DNA of 64,000 nt from BD2-11 sp965221785 (GCA_965221785.1 CBDCSR010000003.1:1116001-1180000); one strand, 5' to 3'. Counted from the stretch's first letter, positions 34,393-43,921 are shown. The notes: generated from the sequence alone by a model not told the origin. A program made the numbers and translations.

Positions 34393-35556
34393 ATGGCCCG
34401 CTCCTTCTTCGCACTCGCCGCCGCCGGACTTCTGTTGTCGGCTTCCGCTCCGACCCCAGCCTCGGCGCAGTCGGGCGTCGTTCGCTCGCTCGAACACGAC
34501 TATCGCGTGGTGACCGTGGCCGACGGCCTGATCCGGCCGTGGTCGATGGCGTGGCTTCCCAACGGGGACATGCTGATCACGGAGCGGCCGGGGAGGCTGC
34601 GCATCGTCCGCGACGGCAACCTGCTGCCCGATCCGGTGCCCGGCGTGCCCGAGGTGTTCGCCCAGGGACAGGGCGGGCTCTTCGACGTGCTGCCGCATCC
34701 CGACTTCGCCGACAACAACGTGCTCTTCATCAGCTATGCCAAGCCGGTCGAGGGAGGCTCCACCACCTCCGTGCTGCGCGGCACCTTCGCGAACGACACC
34801 TTCACCCCGGAGCGGGAGATCTTCCTGGCGAACTCGCAGGGAAGGGGCCATTACGGCGCCCGGATGGCGTTTCATCCGGACGGCACCCTCTTCGTCACCG
34901 TGGGTGACCGCCAGGCCCCGCCCTCCGGCGATCTTGAGGCGCACCCGGCCCAGAATCCGTCCAACCATCACGGGACCACGAATCGCATCAACGAGGATGG
35001 CAGCGTGCCCTCCGACAACCCGTTCCTGAACAACTCCGACATCGAGCCGGAGATCTGGGCCTGGGGGCATCGCAACGCGCAGGGTCTGGCCATCGACATG
35101 GAGACCGGCGCTGTCTGGCAGACCGAGCACGGGCCCCAGGGCGGCGACGAGCTCAACCTGGTGATGCCGGGCGAGAACTACGGCTGGCCGGTGGTCGGGT
35201 ACGGCGTGAACTACCGCAGCGGGCTCGCCATCCACAAGGGCACCATGGATGAGAACATGGCCGACCCCAGCCATGTATGGGTGCCGTCCATCGGCGCCTC
35301 CGGCCTGATGATCTACACCGGGGACGCCTTCCCGCGCTGGAAGGGCGACATCTTCGCTGGCGGCATGGCCCTCGAGCAGCTCGCCCGCCTGGTCATGGAC
35401 GGGGAGATGGTGCAGCGGGAGGAGACGCTGGTGTACGGGATGGGGCGGATCCGCGACGTGCGCCAGGGCCCGGACGGCCTCATCTATCTCGCCATCGACC
35501 ATCGCGACGCGCAGCCGACCTCGGTACTCAGACTGGAGCCGGCGGAAGGACGCTGA
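34393..35556 (+). CDS. PQQ-dependent aldose sugar dehydrogenase (GSDH family)
   Basis: A 387-residue periplasmic beta-propeller dehydrogenase with a signal peptide ending in ASAQ. The glucose/sorbosone dehydrogenase signatures are LIRPWSMAWLPNGDMLITER, FDVLPHPDFADNN, GHYGARMAFHPDGTLFVTVGDR, NPSNHHGTTNRINEDGSVP and EIWAWGHRNAQGLAIDMETG, followed by TEHGPQGGDELNLVMPGENYGWP. These carry the PQQ-binding and catalytic histidine region of the E. coli YliI/Asd type. It would oxidise aldose sugars using PQQ, if the cell makes or acquires it. AGGAGAA lies upstream of ATG at 34393. It follows the barrel gene after 79 bases on the same strand. Confidence 0.93.
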   Translation: MARSFFALAAAGLLLSASAPTPASAQSGVVRSLEHDYRVVTVADGLIRPWSMAWLPNGDMLITERPGRLRIVRDGNLLPDPVPGVPEVFAQGQGGLFDVLPHPDFADNNVLFISYAKPVEGGSTTSVLRGTFANDTFTPEREIFLANSQGRGHYGARMAFHPDGTLFVTVGDRQAPPSGDLEAHPAQNPSNHHGTTNRINEDGSVPSDNPFLNNSDIEPEIWAWGHRNAQGLAIDMETGAVWQTEHGPQGGDELNLVMPGENYGWPVVGYGVNYRSGLAIHKGTMDENMADPSHVWVPSIGASGLMIYTGDAFPRWKGDIFAGGMALEQLARLVMDGEMVQREETLVYGMGRIRDVRQGPDGLIYLAIDHRDAQPTSVLRLEPAEGR

Positions 35557-35658
35557 GCCCGCCTGCGACCGCCATCCGGCCCGGCGCCGTCCAGGTCGGA
35601 CCCCGTCCGGTCCCCGCCACGAGTCCGACTGAGGCGGCAGGCCTGGTCCGGGCCGCCG

Positions 35659-36336
35659 CTAACGCCGTCCCGGCGGCGGGTACCGGCCGTGGAGGACTGC
35701 CCGGTCGCCCGCGGAGAGCCCGGAATGGTTCGCGATGTCGGTCCGGTCGGCGAGCCGTTCCCGGTAACGCATGAAGTAGCGCACGATGTCGCCGCCGAAG
35801 GCGAACGAGTACATGATGTCCTCGAAATCGGCGGTGTGCGGCAGTCCGATGGCGTGGCCCAGTTCGTGGACGCACGTCAGGTAGACGATCGTGTCGCGCA
35901 GCAGCGGATCGCGCGCGGCCAGGCGTGCGATGGCGGGTCCCTGGAGGTCGACGCTCGGCGTCACGTAGAGAAGAGCCCGGGGCCGGCCATCGACGACCAC
36001 GGTGCGCATCTCCCCATACACGCCGCTCCCGGGGTCAATCCAGACCACGTGGATAAGCGCGTCCTCGGCGGCGGTTTCCACGAACCTCAGCCGACCGCGG
36101 CTCTCGCGCGCCCAGGCGTCGAACGCCGCGCGGGCCAGATCGTCATCCGCCGGCTGGTATCCGGGGATGCCGGCGCCGTCGTCGATGAAAAAGGGTATGG
36201 CCTCGCGGGGACCCGGCTCGTCCTGCCCTGCCGCCTGAGAGGCGAGAGCGGCGGCACCGAGAATGCAGGCACTCACCACCGTGGGGAGGTGTCGGGCTCT
36301 GCGGCGTAACGGGTCGAGCATCAAACGGACCGGCAT
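35659..36336 (-). CDS. exported matrixin-like zinc metalloprotease
   Basis: A 225-residue exported protease. A signal peptide (TVVSACILGAAALASQAAG) is followed by a compact metzincin domain. The zinc site HELGHAIGLPH (about 157-167) gives all three histidines and the catalytic glutamate, and IMY at about 174-176 is the Met-turn. Length and motif spacing fit matrixin/peptidase M10-like proteins without propeptide or hemopexin domains. ATG at 36336 has GGGAGG upstream. It converges with the PQQ dehydrogenase gene and is divergent from the potassium channel gene. It probably degrades extracellular or periplasmic protein. Confidence 0.88.
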   Translation of the reverse strand: MPVRLMLDPLRRRARHLPTVVSACILGAAALASQAAGQDEPGPREAIPFFIDDGAGIPGYQPADDDLARAAFDAWARESRGRLRFVETAAEDALIHVVWIDPGSGVYGEMRTVVVDGRPRALLYVTPSVDLQGPAIARLAARDPLLRDTIVYLTCVHELGHAIGLPHTADFEDIMYSFAFGGDIVRYFMRYRERLADRTDIANHSGLSAGDRAVLHGRYPPPGRR

Positions 36337-36551
36337 CCGTCCTCCCTTGCGTACGGAGATGGCGGTGGGCAACTCGTAGCCTGCGGAGCCATGCTCGCGC
36401 AATGGCACGGGAGACGGCGGCGCTTCGGCGGACCGGCGGGGACCTCGACGCCGACCGGTCGCCCGCCATTTCCGCGCCGGCCATTCGAGCCATTACATTT
36501 CATGGGGACGCGCAGGGAGGAAGAACATCACGCCATGAGGGATTGCCCCGG

Positions 36552-38252
36552 ATGAAGGGAACCATCGGCGCAATCGCCGACCTGCTCGGCGGCCATCGCA
36601 GCAGCACCGGACTGAGGCCTCTGAACCTGCTGGGCTTCGGGGTTGTGCTGGTCACCTTCGTCGCCGTGTCCTCCGCAATCTTCCATCTGCTGATGATACG
36701 CGAGGGCCAGGAGCACGACTGGTTCACGGGCATCTACTGGACCCTCACGACCATGAGCACGCTGGGGTTCGGCGACATCGTGTTCCAGTCGGACCTCGGG
36801 CGCATATTCAGCATGGTGGTGCTGGTGGCCGGCGTCAGCATGCTGCTCATCTACCTGCCGGTGGCCTTCGTCCGCTTCTACGCGCCCTGGGTTGAAGCCC
36901 AGTTCAAGACCCGGGTGCGCACGCGGGTTCCGCCGGACCTCGACGGACACGTCATCATCAGCACCTGGGACGACGTGGCCGAGGAGCTCGTCGAACGGCT
37001 GGCGCTCTCCGGAATCGAGAGCGTGGTGATCGAGTCCGATCCGCTGAAGGCCGCGTCTCTGAACGCCGACAAGGTTCCGGTGGTGCGCGGAAGCCTGGGG
37101 GTGCGCGCCACCTACGAGAACTGCGCCGTTGGACGCGCCGGTCTGCTGCTGGCCAACGCGCCGGACGTCGTGAACACCAACATCGTGCTCACGGCGCGCG
37201 AGGTCTCGGAACGGGTTCCGATCGTGGCCACCGCGGCGAACCCCGAGGGGGAGGCGGTGCTGGAACTGGCCGGCGCCAACCAGGTCGTGCTTACGGCCCG
37301 GCGGCTCGGCAAGCAGTTGGCCAACAGGGTGTCGGTCGGTTCGGCGCGAGCGCTGACCATCGGCCGCTACAAGCAGATCGCGATCGCCGAGTTTCCCATC
37401 CGCAACACGCGCCTTGCCGGGTTGACCCTGGAGGACGCCCAGGTGCGGGCGCAAACCGGCGTGACCGTGGCCGCCCTCGCCAAGAGGGGCCACCTGGAGC
37501 CGGGACTGCCGGACACCATGCTGCGGGAGGACTGCATCGGGCTTGCGGTGGGAAGGCTGGCCGAGGTGGAGGCGCTCAACGGGTATCTGAGCGAGGGCAT
37601 CACCTGTGGGGGACGCGTGCTCGTCATCGGCGGAGGCCGGGTTGGATGTGAGGTGGCGCGTGCCCTGGCGGGGCGCGGGGCGGAGGTTCGAATCGTTGAA
37701 CGCGACCCGACGCTGCGCGAGGGCATCGAAGAGGTGACCAGCGACATCGTGATCGGGGACGCGGCGGACAGCCGGGTCATGACGCGGCTCGGGATCACGG
37801 AGGCGGCTTCCGTGGTGCTGACCACCAACGATGACGCCGCAAACATCTTTCTGGCGGTCTACTGCCGGAAACTCAACCCGGATACGATCATCGTCAGCCG
37901 GGTCAGCCACCCCTCCAACGTCGAGGCCATCCATCGCGCCGGCGCCGATTTCGCGGTGAGCGACTCGCAGATCAAGATCCAGTCGGTTCTGGGCGCCCTG
38001 CGGGGCAGGGAACCCATGATCTTCGGAGAGGGGCTCGACCTCTTCAACGCGGAAGTGCCCCGCTCGCTGGACGGCAAGCAGTTGCGCGAGAGCGGGATCC
38101 TGGCGCGCACCGGGCTCGCCGTGATCGCCGTGGAAAGCAACGAGGTGGTCAACCCGCATCCGCGGCCGGGCCGCGTCATCCGCAGGGGCGAGCACGTACT
38201 CTTCGTCGGCACCAACTCCCAGCGCGACGAGTTCGAGCGCGTGTTCAAGTAG
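36552..38252 (+). CDS. potassium channel with two RCK (TrkA-N/TrkA-C) domains
   Basis: A 566-residue membrane protein. Two transmembrane helices flank a pore helix and the K+ selectivity filter TLGFGD (about 70-75), after which come two RCK units. The first Rossmann-like unit begins GHVIISTWDDVAEELVERL and lacks the usual GxGxxG; the second has VLVIGGGRVGCEVARAL, a standard nucleotide-binding motif. Each is followed by a TrkA-C-like segment (LAGLTLEDAQ, GKQLRESGI). The arrangement of one pore domain and two tandem RCK domains recalls MthK-like and BK-type cytosolic rings. ATG at 36552 is chosen with GAGGG upstream; a six-codon frame (ATG at 36535) ends on the start codon. It is a conductive or gated K+ uptake/efflux channel. 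Confidence 0.9.
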   Translation: MKGTIGAIADLLGGHRSSTGLRPLNLLGFGVVLVTFVAVSSAIFHLLMIREGQEHDWFTGIYWTLTTMSTLGFGDIVFQSDLGRIFSMVVLVAGVSMLLIYLPVAFVRFYAPWVEAQFKTRVRTRVPPDLDGHVIISTWDDVAEELVERLALSGIESVVIESDPLKAASLNADKVPVVRGSLGVRATYENCAVGRAGLLLANAPDVVNTNIVLTAREVSERVPIVATAANPEGEAVLELAGANQVVLTARRLGKQLANRVSVGSARALTIGRYKQIAIAEFPIRNTRLAGLTLEDAQVRAQTGVTVAALAKRGHLEPGLPDTMLREDCIGLAVGRLAEVEALNGYLSEGITCGGRVLVIGGGRVGCEVARALAGRGAEVRIVERDPTLREGIEEVTSDIVIGDAADSRVMTRLGITEAASVVLTTNDDAANIFLAVYCRKLNPDTIIVSRVSHPSNVEAIHRAGADFAVSDSQIKIQSVLGALRGREPMIFGEGLDLFNAEVPRSLDGKQLRESGILARTGLAVIAVESNEVVNPHPRPGRVIRRGEHVLFVGTNSQRDEFERVFK

Positions 38253-38261
38253 GGAGCCTTC

Positions 38262-39668
38262 CTACGGGAAGATCCCGCGCTCCGCGTAGGCAACGGCGAT
38301 CTTGTCGATGGCCAGGACGTAGGCGGCGGTACGGAGGTCGATCCCGTGACGTCGCGCCACCTCGCAGCTGATGCGGTGGGCGTTGATCATCGTGTCCTCG
38401 AGCCCGGAACGGACCAGGTCCTCCTCGCTGGCGCCCTTGGCCGCCATGCCGAGCACCGCCTCGGAAAGCTGGTACCCCGTCACTGCCTCCATCGCAGCCA
38501 GCAGCCTGCGGTTGCTCGCCTCCTCGAATCGCTTCTCCATCCTGCCCATGCGCACGTGGGAGAGGTTCTTCAGCCACTCGAAGTACGAGACCGTGACCCC
38601 TCCCGCGTTCAGGTACATGTCCGGGAGGATCAGCACGCCCCGCTCCAGGAGCATTTCCGCCGCGCCGGCGGTGGTGGGACCGTTGGCCGCCTCCGCGACG
38701 ATGGAGGCGCGGATTCGTCCGGCGTTCTCCTCGGTGATCACGTTCTCGATGGCGGCGGGCACGAGCACGTCGCAATCGGCCTCCAGAAGCTCCAGGCTGT
38801 TGGTTACGTCGGAAGCGCCCGTGAGGCCGAGCAGCGAGCCGTGCTCGCGAAAGTGCTTCCGGGCTGCGCGCGGATCGACCCCGTTCTCGGACCAGATGCC
38901 GCCGTTGTATTCGGCGATGCCCGTGATGACGGCGCCCGCGTCGTGCAGGAAGCAGGCGGCGTGGTAGCCCACGTTGCCGAGCCCCTGGATGACGATGCGC
39001 TTCCCGCCGACACCCCGCTGCAGGCCCAGCTCCTTCATGAATTTCGCGTCCAGGCAGGTTTCCCGGATGCCGAAGAAGACGCCCAGCCCGGTGGCGGTGG
39101 TCCGCCCCCTGATGCCGCCCTGCGCGATCGGCTTCCCGGTCACGCACGCGGCGGCGTTGAGCTTGGACGGGGTGATCTGCTCATAGGTGTCGACGATCCA
39201 CGCCATTTCACGGGCCCCGGTGCCGTAGTCGGGGGCGGGAACGTCGAGTCCGGGGCCGATGAAGTTCTTGGCCACCAGCTCGAAGGTGTAGCGCCGGGTG
39301 ATGCGCTCGAGTTCGGCCTCCGAATACTGGCGCCGGTCGATGCAGACCGCGCCCTTGGCGCCGCCGTACGGGACTTCGACCAGGGCGCACTTGTAGGTCA
39401 TGAGGGTGGCGAGCGCCACTACTTCGTCCTGGTTGGCGTGCGAGGCGTAGCGAATCCCCCCCTTGGTGGGGGTCTTGTGCATGCTGTGTTCCGCTCGCCA
39501 GGCGTGGATGACCTCGATGGTGCCATCGTCTTTCCGGATCGGGAATGTGAACGCGTAGACGCTGTTGCACGCCCGGATCTGCTCGAGGAGGCCCGGGGGG
39601 TGGTTCGTGTGCGCGGCCGCCTTGTGGAAATGGCGGTCGACCTGGGCGGTAAAGCTGATCTCGCTCAT
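38262..39668 (-). CDS. Glu/Leu/Phe/Val dehydrogenase family protein
   Basis: A 468-residue amino-acid dehydrogenase interconverting an L-amino acid and a 2-oxo acid plus ammonium, probably glutamate. The N-terminal substrate domain carries KTPTKGGIRYAS and the catalytic lysine region VEVPYGGAKGAV (about 98-108). The Rossmann domain has KRIVIQGLGNVGYHAA. Length and the YGTGAREMAWIVDTY segment fit NAD-type glutamate dehydrogenase, but the branch (GDH versus leucine or phenylalanine dehydrogenase) cannot be settled by eye. ATG at 39668 is used, with GAGGG upstream. It converges with the K+ channel gene (9 bases apart) and is divergent from the DPP4-like gene. Confidence 0.92.
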   Translation of the reverse strand: MSEISFTAQVDRHFHKAAAHTNHPPGLLEQIRACNSVYAFTFPIRKDDGTIEVIHAWRAEHSMHKTPTKGGIRYASHANQDEVVALATLMTYKCALVEVPYGGAKGAVCIDRRQYSEAELERITRRYTFELVAKNFIGPGLDVPAPDYGTGAREMAWIVDTYEQITPSKLNAAACVTGKPIAQGGIRGRTTATGLGVFFGIRETCLDAKFMKELGLQRGVGGKRIVIQGLGNVGYHAACFLHDAGAVITGIAEYNGGIWSENGVDPRAARKHFREHGSLLGLTGASDVTNSLELLEADCDVLVPAAIENVITEENAGRIRASIVAEAANGPTTAGAAEMLLERGVLILPDMYLNAGGVTVSYFEWLKNLSHVRMGRMEKRFEEASNRRLLAAMEAVTGYQLSEAVLGMAAKGASEEDLVRSGLEDTMINAHRISCEVARRHGIDLRTAAYVLAIDKIAVAYAERGIFP

Positions 39669-39809
39669 GTGGGCCCTCGATGCTCGGGTCAGGGACGGTT
39701 TGCCGGGTGTTCCGGCACCTCCGCACATTGGCACCACGGATTATCCCCGCCCCGGGCGGATTCCGCAATCATCCCGATGCATCGCACCCTCAACGCAACT
39801 GGAGGCCCC

Positions 39810-42224
39810 ATGCGTTACCCGGTTCACGCTTCCGTCGCTCGCCTGTTCGCTCCGGCGGCTCTGCTCGCAGCCCTTGCCGGGGGCGGGGCGGCGTCCGCCC
39901 AGGAGGTGGACTATTCCCGCGCCGAGCGCTTTCTGACCTGGAACACCGAGCGCATGATCGCCGGGGCCGAGGTGGTCCCGAACTGGATGGAGACCGGGGA
40001 CACCGACCGCTTCTGGTACCGAAACAATACAGGGTCGGGGTACGAGTTCGTCCTGGTGAACCCGGCTGCGGGCAGCCGCGAACCCCTCTTCGACCACTAC
40101 CGGCTGGCAGGAGCGATGTCGCTCGCGAACGACACCAGCTACGTCCCCGACCAGCTCCCCTTCAGCACCTTCGGCTTCGGCGGGAGCGAGAGCGAAATCG
40201 AGTTCACCGCGAACAGCCGGCGCTTCACCTGCGACATCGCGCGCTACTCCTGCGCGGTGGGGGACACGCTTGCCTCGCGGCTGCCCTTCGTGAAGTCGCC
40301 CGACGGGCGCTGGGAGGCCTTCTCGCACGAGTACGACCTCTACGTGCGCCCGGCGGAGGGCGGCGACTCGATCCAGCTGACCACCGACGGCGAGAAGCAC
40401 TACGCCTACGGCTACAACGAGCCGCGCCCCAACCAGCGGCGGGAGGGGCCGGGGCCACGCACGCCCACGCTGGCCTGGTCGCCCGACTCGCGCTACATCG
40501 CGGTGGCTCGCCGGGACGAGCGCAACGTTGAGCACATGCACTACATCTCGTATACGTCGCAGCGCCCGCGGCACTTCTCCCAGCCGTACGCGCTGCCGGG
40601 CGACTCGGTGATACCGCTGCCGACCGTGCACATCGTGGAGCTGGAGGAGGGGGAGGTGGCCGCCGGCGGCGAGGTGGGGGAGGATGGTGACGGAGCCGGG
40701 CGGGAAAGCGCGCCCGCCCTGAGCGCGGCCGCCAACCACCGGGTCGAGGTGGCGCCCACGCCGCATCAGCTCTCCTTCGCGGGTTCAGCCCCGGACTCGG
40801 CCTGGAGCGCTGACGGCACCCGGCTGCACGTCAACTACTTCACGCGCGGCTCGCAGCGGGTGTTCCTGGCCGAGATCGACGCCTCCACCGGGACCTCGCG
40901 TGTCATCCTGGGCGATTCCACCCGCACCTTCGTGTCGCTGGGGCACCGGGGCGGGGGATCGAGCGGCGGCACCCCGTCCTGGTACGTCTCCGAGAACGGC
41001 GACGACGTGATCTGGTGGTCGGAGCGGGACGGCTGGGCGCACCTGTACCGCTTCGACGGGCAGGGCAACCTGAAGAATCGCATCACGTCCGGCCCGTGGA
41101 CGGTCGGCCAGGCCGTCTTCATCGACGAGCCGCGCCAGCGCATCTACTTCACCGCGCGCGGGCGCGAGCCGGGGCGGAATCCGTACTACGCGCACCTGTA
41201 CCGGGTCGGCTTCGACGGCTCGGGACTGACGCTGCTCACGCCGGAGGACGCCAACCACGTCATCGAGTTCTCGCCCGGCGGCAGCTACTTCGTGGACACG
41301 TACTCGCGCGTTGAGGGGGTACCGGTCACCGTCCTGCGGACCGCGGCCGACGGGCGCGTCGTGCGCGAGCTGGAGCGCGCGGACATCTCGGCGATCGAGG
41401 AGATCGGCTTCATCCCCGGCGAAGTGTTCACTGCCAAGGCGCGCGACGGCATCACCGATCTCTACGGCATCCTTTATCTCCCGCCGGATCTCGATGAAGA
41501 CGCGAAGTACCCGATCATCTCGCACATCTACCCCGGGCCGCAGCGAGGCAGCGTCGGCGACTGGGAGTTCAAGGGCGGCGGCGAGAACTTCGCGCTCGCG
41601 CAGCTCGGGTTCGTGGTGGTGCAGATCGACCACCTGGGGACGCCGCACCGCTCCAAGGCCTTCCACGACAACTACTACGGCAACTTCATCGACAACGGCA
41701 TCCCCGACCACATCGCCGTCATCCGGCAGCTCGCCGCGCGCCATCCCTTCATCGATCTGGACCGGGTGGGCATCTATGGGCACTCGGGCGGCGGGTTCGC
41801 CTCCACCGACGCGATCCTGCGCTTCCCGGAGTTCTTCAAGGTCGCCGTTTCAGGGGCCGGCAATCACGACAACCGGAGCTACAACATCTACTGGGCCGAG
41901 AAGTACCAGGGGGTCATGGAGGAGGACTCGACGGGCACGGACAACTTCGAGTCCTCGGCGAACAAGACCTACGCCGCGAACCTCGAAGGCAAGCTGCTGC
42001 TGATGCACGGAGACATGGACGACAACGTTCATCCCGCGATGACCGTCCAGGTGATCGACGAGCTCATCAAGGCCAACCGCGACTTCGACCTGATCTGGGC
42101 CCCGGACCGCGCCCACGGCCTCAACGAGCCCTATTTCATCCGCCGCCGCTGGGATTACTTCGTGCGCCACCTGCTGGAGGCGGAGCCGCCCCCACAGTAC
42201 GAGATCGTGAGGCCCGAGGGGTAG
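39810..42224 (+). CDS. exported S9B (DPP4-like) serine peptidase
   Basis: An 804-residue exported dipeptidyl peptidase-like enzyme. A signal peptide (LFAPAALLAALAGGGAASAQ) precedes a long N-terminal propeller domain (residues about 35-560) including FVKSPDGRWEAFSHEYDLYV and TLAWSPDSRYIAV. The hydrolase domain has the nucleophile in GIYGHSGGGFAS, the acid in GDMDDNVHPAMT and the histidine in APDRAHGLNEPYF. PISHIYPGPQRGSV fits the S9B oxyanion loop. A Gly-Glu-rich loop sits near residue 290. ATG at 39810 has GGAGG four bases upstream; an alternative ATG at 39777 is in frame. The large open frame before it is antisense to the dehydrogenase gene. It likely removes dipeptides from extracellular peptides. 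Confidence 0.93.
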   Translation: MRYPVHASVARLFAPAALLAALAGGGAASAQEVDYSRAERFLTWNTERMIAGAEVVPNWMETGDTDRFWYRNNTGSGYEFVLVNPAAGSREPLFDHYRLAGAMSLANDTSYVPDQLPFSTFGFGGSESEIEFTANSRRFTCDIARYSCAVGDTLASRLPFVKSPDGRWEAFSHEYDLYVRPAEGGDSIQLTTDGEKHYAYGYNEPRPNQRREGPGPRTPTLAWSPDSRYIAVARRDERNVEHMHYISYTSQRPRHFSQPYALPGDSVIPLPTVHIVELEEGEVAAGGEVGEDGDGAGRESAPALSAAANHRVEVAPTPHQLSFAGSAPDSAWSADGTRLHVNYFTRGSQRVFLAEIDASTGTSRVILGDSTRTFVSLGHRGGGSSGGTPSWYVSENGDDVIWWSERDGWAHLYRFDGQGNLKNRITSGPWTVGQAVFIDEPRQRIYFTARGREPGRNPYYAHLYRVGFDGSGLTLLTPEDANHVIEFSPGGSYFVDTYSRVEGVPVTVLRTAADGRVVRELERADISAIEEIGFIPGEVFTAKARDGITDLYGILYLPPDLDEDAKYPIISHIYPGPQRGSVGDWEFKGGGENFALAQLGFVVVQIDHLGTPHRSKAFHDNYYGNFIDNGIPDHIAVIRQLAARHPFIDLDRVGIYGHSGGGFASTDAILRFPEFFKVAVSGAGNHDNRSYNIYWAEKYQGVMEEDSTGTDNFESSANKTYAANLEGKLLLMHGDMDDNVHPAMTVQVIDELIKANRDFDLIWAPDRAHGLNEPYFIRRRWDYFVRHLLEAEPPPQYEIVRPEG

Positions 42225-42251
42225 CCTCGCCGCCGGACATCGGACGCTTGC

Positions 42252-42467
42252 TCACGCCGGCATCAAACGCCTTCCCCTGGGTTCCGGTATCGGATCTCCA
42301 TATTCCCTTGCGGTATCGATCCAGAGATCCATCGCTCTCGTGATGTTCTTGAGAGCGGCTGGCTGTGTGTCTCCGTGGGCCATGCAGCCGGGCAACTCGG
42401 GGACCTCGGCCACAAACGCGCGGTCGACCTCGCTCCAGTACAGAATGATCTCGTACTTATGCATCAT
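42252..42467 (-). CDS. hicB: HicB-like antitoxin
   Basis: A 71-residue protein of the HicB type: MHKYEIILYWSEVDRAFVAEVPELPGCMAHGDT is the partial RNase-H-like fold of HicB antitoxins. No C-terminal HTH or ribbon-helix-helix domain is visible, so it belongs to the short HicB group. It neutralises the HicA mRNA interferase encoded immediately upstream. The gene starts within the 3' end of hicA (overlap about 11 bases), with two adjacent ATG codons at 42467 and 42464. Operon order hicA-hicB is the usual one. Confidence 0.85.
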   Translation of the reverse strand: MMHKYEIILYWSEVDRAFVAEVPELPGCMAHGDTQPAALKNITRAMDLWIDTAREYGDPIPEPRGRRLMPA

Positions 42468-42720
42468 CCAGGTCGTCCCCAAGATTGTATTTCAGCATGA
42501 CGCCACGCACCTGCCGTACCTGGTAGGCCTTCGCGTGCCCGTCATCGCGCTGCAGGCTGAGCTTCTCGGCAACGCCATCCTTCCTGAATATATGGTGGTT
42601 TCCCAGCACTCGCTCGGCAAAGCCAAGGCTTCGCAGCAAACCACGCAGCTCGTCGAAGCGGATACTCGCATCCGAGCGACCGCCGAGCACCCTCCCCAGC
42701 AGTTTTCCGCGTCGGCTCAT
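42457..42720 (-). CDS. hicA: HicA-like mRNA interferase toxin
   Basis: An 87-residue protein with a HicA dsRBD-like fold. The conserved G-x-H catalytic motif appears in VLGNHHIFRKDGV, followed by KLSLQRDDGHAKAYQVRQVR, the usual HicA C-terminal half. It would cleave mRNA when free of antitoxin. An N-terminal basic extension (MSRRGKLLGRVLGG) precedes the family core, which starts near residue 21. ATG at 42720 has AGAGGG just upstream. It overlaps hicB downstream. The pair is divergent from the esterase-like lipoprotein gene. Confidence 0.85.
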   Translation of the reverse strand: MSRRGKLLGRVLGGRSDASIRFDELRGLLRSLGFAERVLGNHHIFRKDGVAEKLSLQRDDGHAKAYQVRQVRGVMLKYNLGDDLDDA

Positions 42721-42952
42721 ATGATGGATCCCTCTTGCCCACAGGTTGGGCGGGAAACCACCATGATCGAGTCAGCCACAAGCGTCTGCGGCAACTCCGG
42801 GTGAAGTCCCGTTGGCCACGATGATCGGCAGGATGGTCGGGCGAATCCATGGCCAAAACGGACTCATCGAGTGCGGGACCGACCAGGAGTTCGTCCGCCG
42901 CGCGCGGGCAGGTCGGCTCTCCTGCAAACCAGGGACGACACGGAGGCCGGAA

Positions 42953-43915
42953 ATGGCGATCTGCCGGAATGGCGCGGGCGCGGCGTTGGCGGGCATGGCG
43001 TTGGCGGGCGTCGCCATGGCCTGCGGCGGAGGGGAGAGCGGGGATGGCTCCTACCCGAATACCCCGACCGGGGAGCAACCCCAAGCGTTGTCGCTCCGTC
43101 GGGGTTCGCACGAGTTCGTCTTCCGCGACGCCCGGGGGAACTCCGACCGGCCGATCACCGTTCGCTACCACATGCCGGCCGGGTACACGTCCGAGACGCC
43201 GGTGGTCTTCGTGATGCACGGCAATTCCCGAACCGGCCAGGCCTACTTCGACGTCTGGGAAGAGCACGCAATCAGCCGCGGATTCCTTCTCGTGGTCCCC
43301 GAGTTCAACGAGGCCGGCTACCCGGGGAGCAGGTGGTACAACCTGGGAAACGTCTTTCCGGGAGAGGAGCCCACGACGCGCAATCCTGCTTCCGCCTGGA
43401 CCTTTACTGCGATCGAGCATCTCTTCGATGTCGTGCGCGCCGCGGCGGGCAGCACCCGTACCGCATTCCGCATCTACGGGCACTCGGCAGGCAGCCAGTT
43501 CGTGCACCGGTTCCTTATGACCCGCCCGGACGCGCCCGTCGAGCGCGCGGTGGCGGCCAACGCCGGCTGGTACACCCTGCCTTCCGACACGGCGCGCTGG
43601 CCCTACGGGTTGGGTGATTCCGGCTTCGACGTGTCCGACCTCGCGGTGCGGTTCCAGCTTCCCGTGACGGTTCTGCTGGGAGACGCGGACACCGTGACCA
43701 CCGCCGGCAATCTTCGCCGGACGGCAGAGGCGCTGAGCCAGGGACCGCACCGCTTTGCTCGCGGCCACACCTTCTACGGAGCCGCCAGGGCGGCGGCTCA
43801 ATCGCTGGGGGTGCCGTTCGCCTGGACGCTCGACACGGTTCCGGGCGCGGGTCACAGCAACCGGATGATGGCGCCGCGCGCGGCCGAGATCCTCGCCGGG
43901 CAGGGCGGAGGATGA
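42953..43915 (+). CDS. alpha/beta-hydrolase-fold lipoprotein (esterase/PHB depolymerase-like)
   Basis: A 320-residue envelope lipoprotein with lipobox GVAMAC. The remaining part is an alpha/beta hydrolase: oxyanion region VVFVMHGNSRTG, nucleophile serine in RIYGHSAGSQF, acid probably in LLGDADTVTT and histidine in VPGAGHSNRMM. The combination of a start like PHB-depolymerase/feruloyl-esterase proteins (FVFRDARGNSDRPITVRYHMPAGY) suggests hydrolysis of an ester polymer or a plant-type ester. ATG at 42953 has CGGAGG upstream; the open frame extends to 42812 without signal-peptide support. It converges with the aldo/keto reductase gene. Confidence 0.87.
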   Translation: MAICRNGAGAALAGMALAGVAMACGGGESGDGSYPNTPTGEQPQALSLRRGSHEFVFRDARGNSDRPITVRYHMPAGYTSETPVVFVMHGNSRTGQAYFDVWEEHAISRGFLLVVPEFNEAGYPGSRWYNLGNVFPGEEPTTRNPASAWTFTAIEHLFDVVRAAAGSTRTAFRIYGHSAGSQFVHRFLMTRPDAPVERAVAANAGWYTLPSDTARWPYGLGDSGFDVSDLAVRFQLPVTVLLGDADTVTTAGNLRRTAEALSQGPHRFARGHTFYGAARAAAQSLGVPFAWTLDTVPGAGHSNRMMAPRAAEILAGQGGG

Positions 43916-43921
43916 CCCCCC

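Noticed and set aside
36535..36554. A six-codon frame whose stop overlaps the channel start codon.
   Set aside because: It could be a leader peptide, but the ribosome site is 14 bases away and short frames of this kind occur by chance.
38346..39776. Upstream extension of the DPP4-like gene that is antisense to the dehydrogenase gene.
   Set aside because: The signal peptide and ribosome site support the start at 39810. The extension is the reverse of a conserved dehydrogenase.
42721..42952. Possible missing small gene between hicA and the esterase-like gene.
   Set aside because: The space is used as a divergent promoter region. Open frames there have no ribosome site and no family match.
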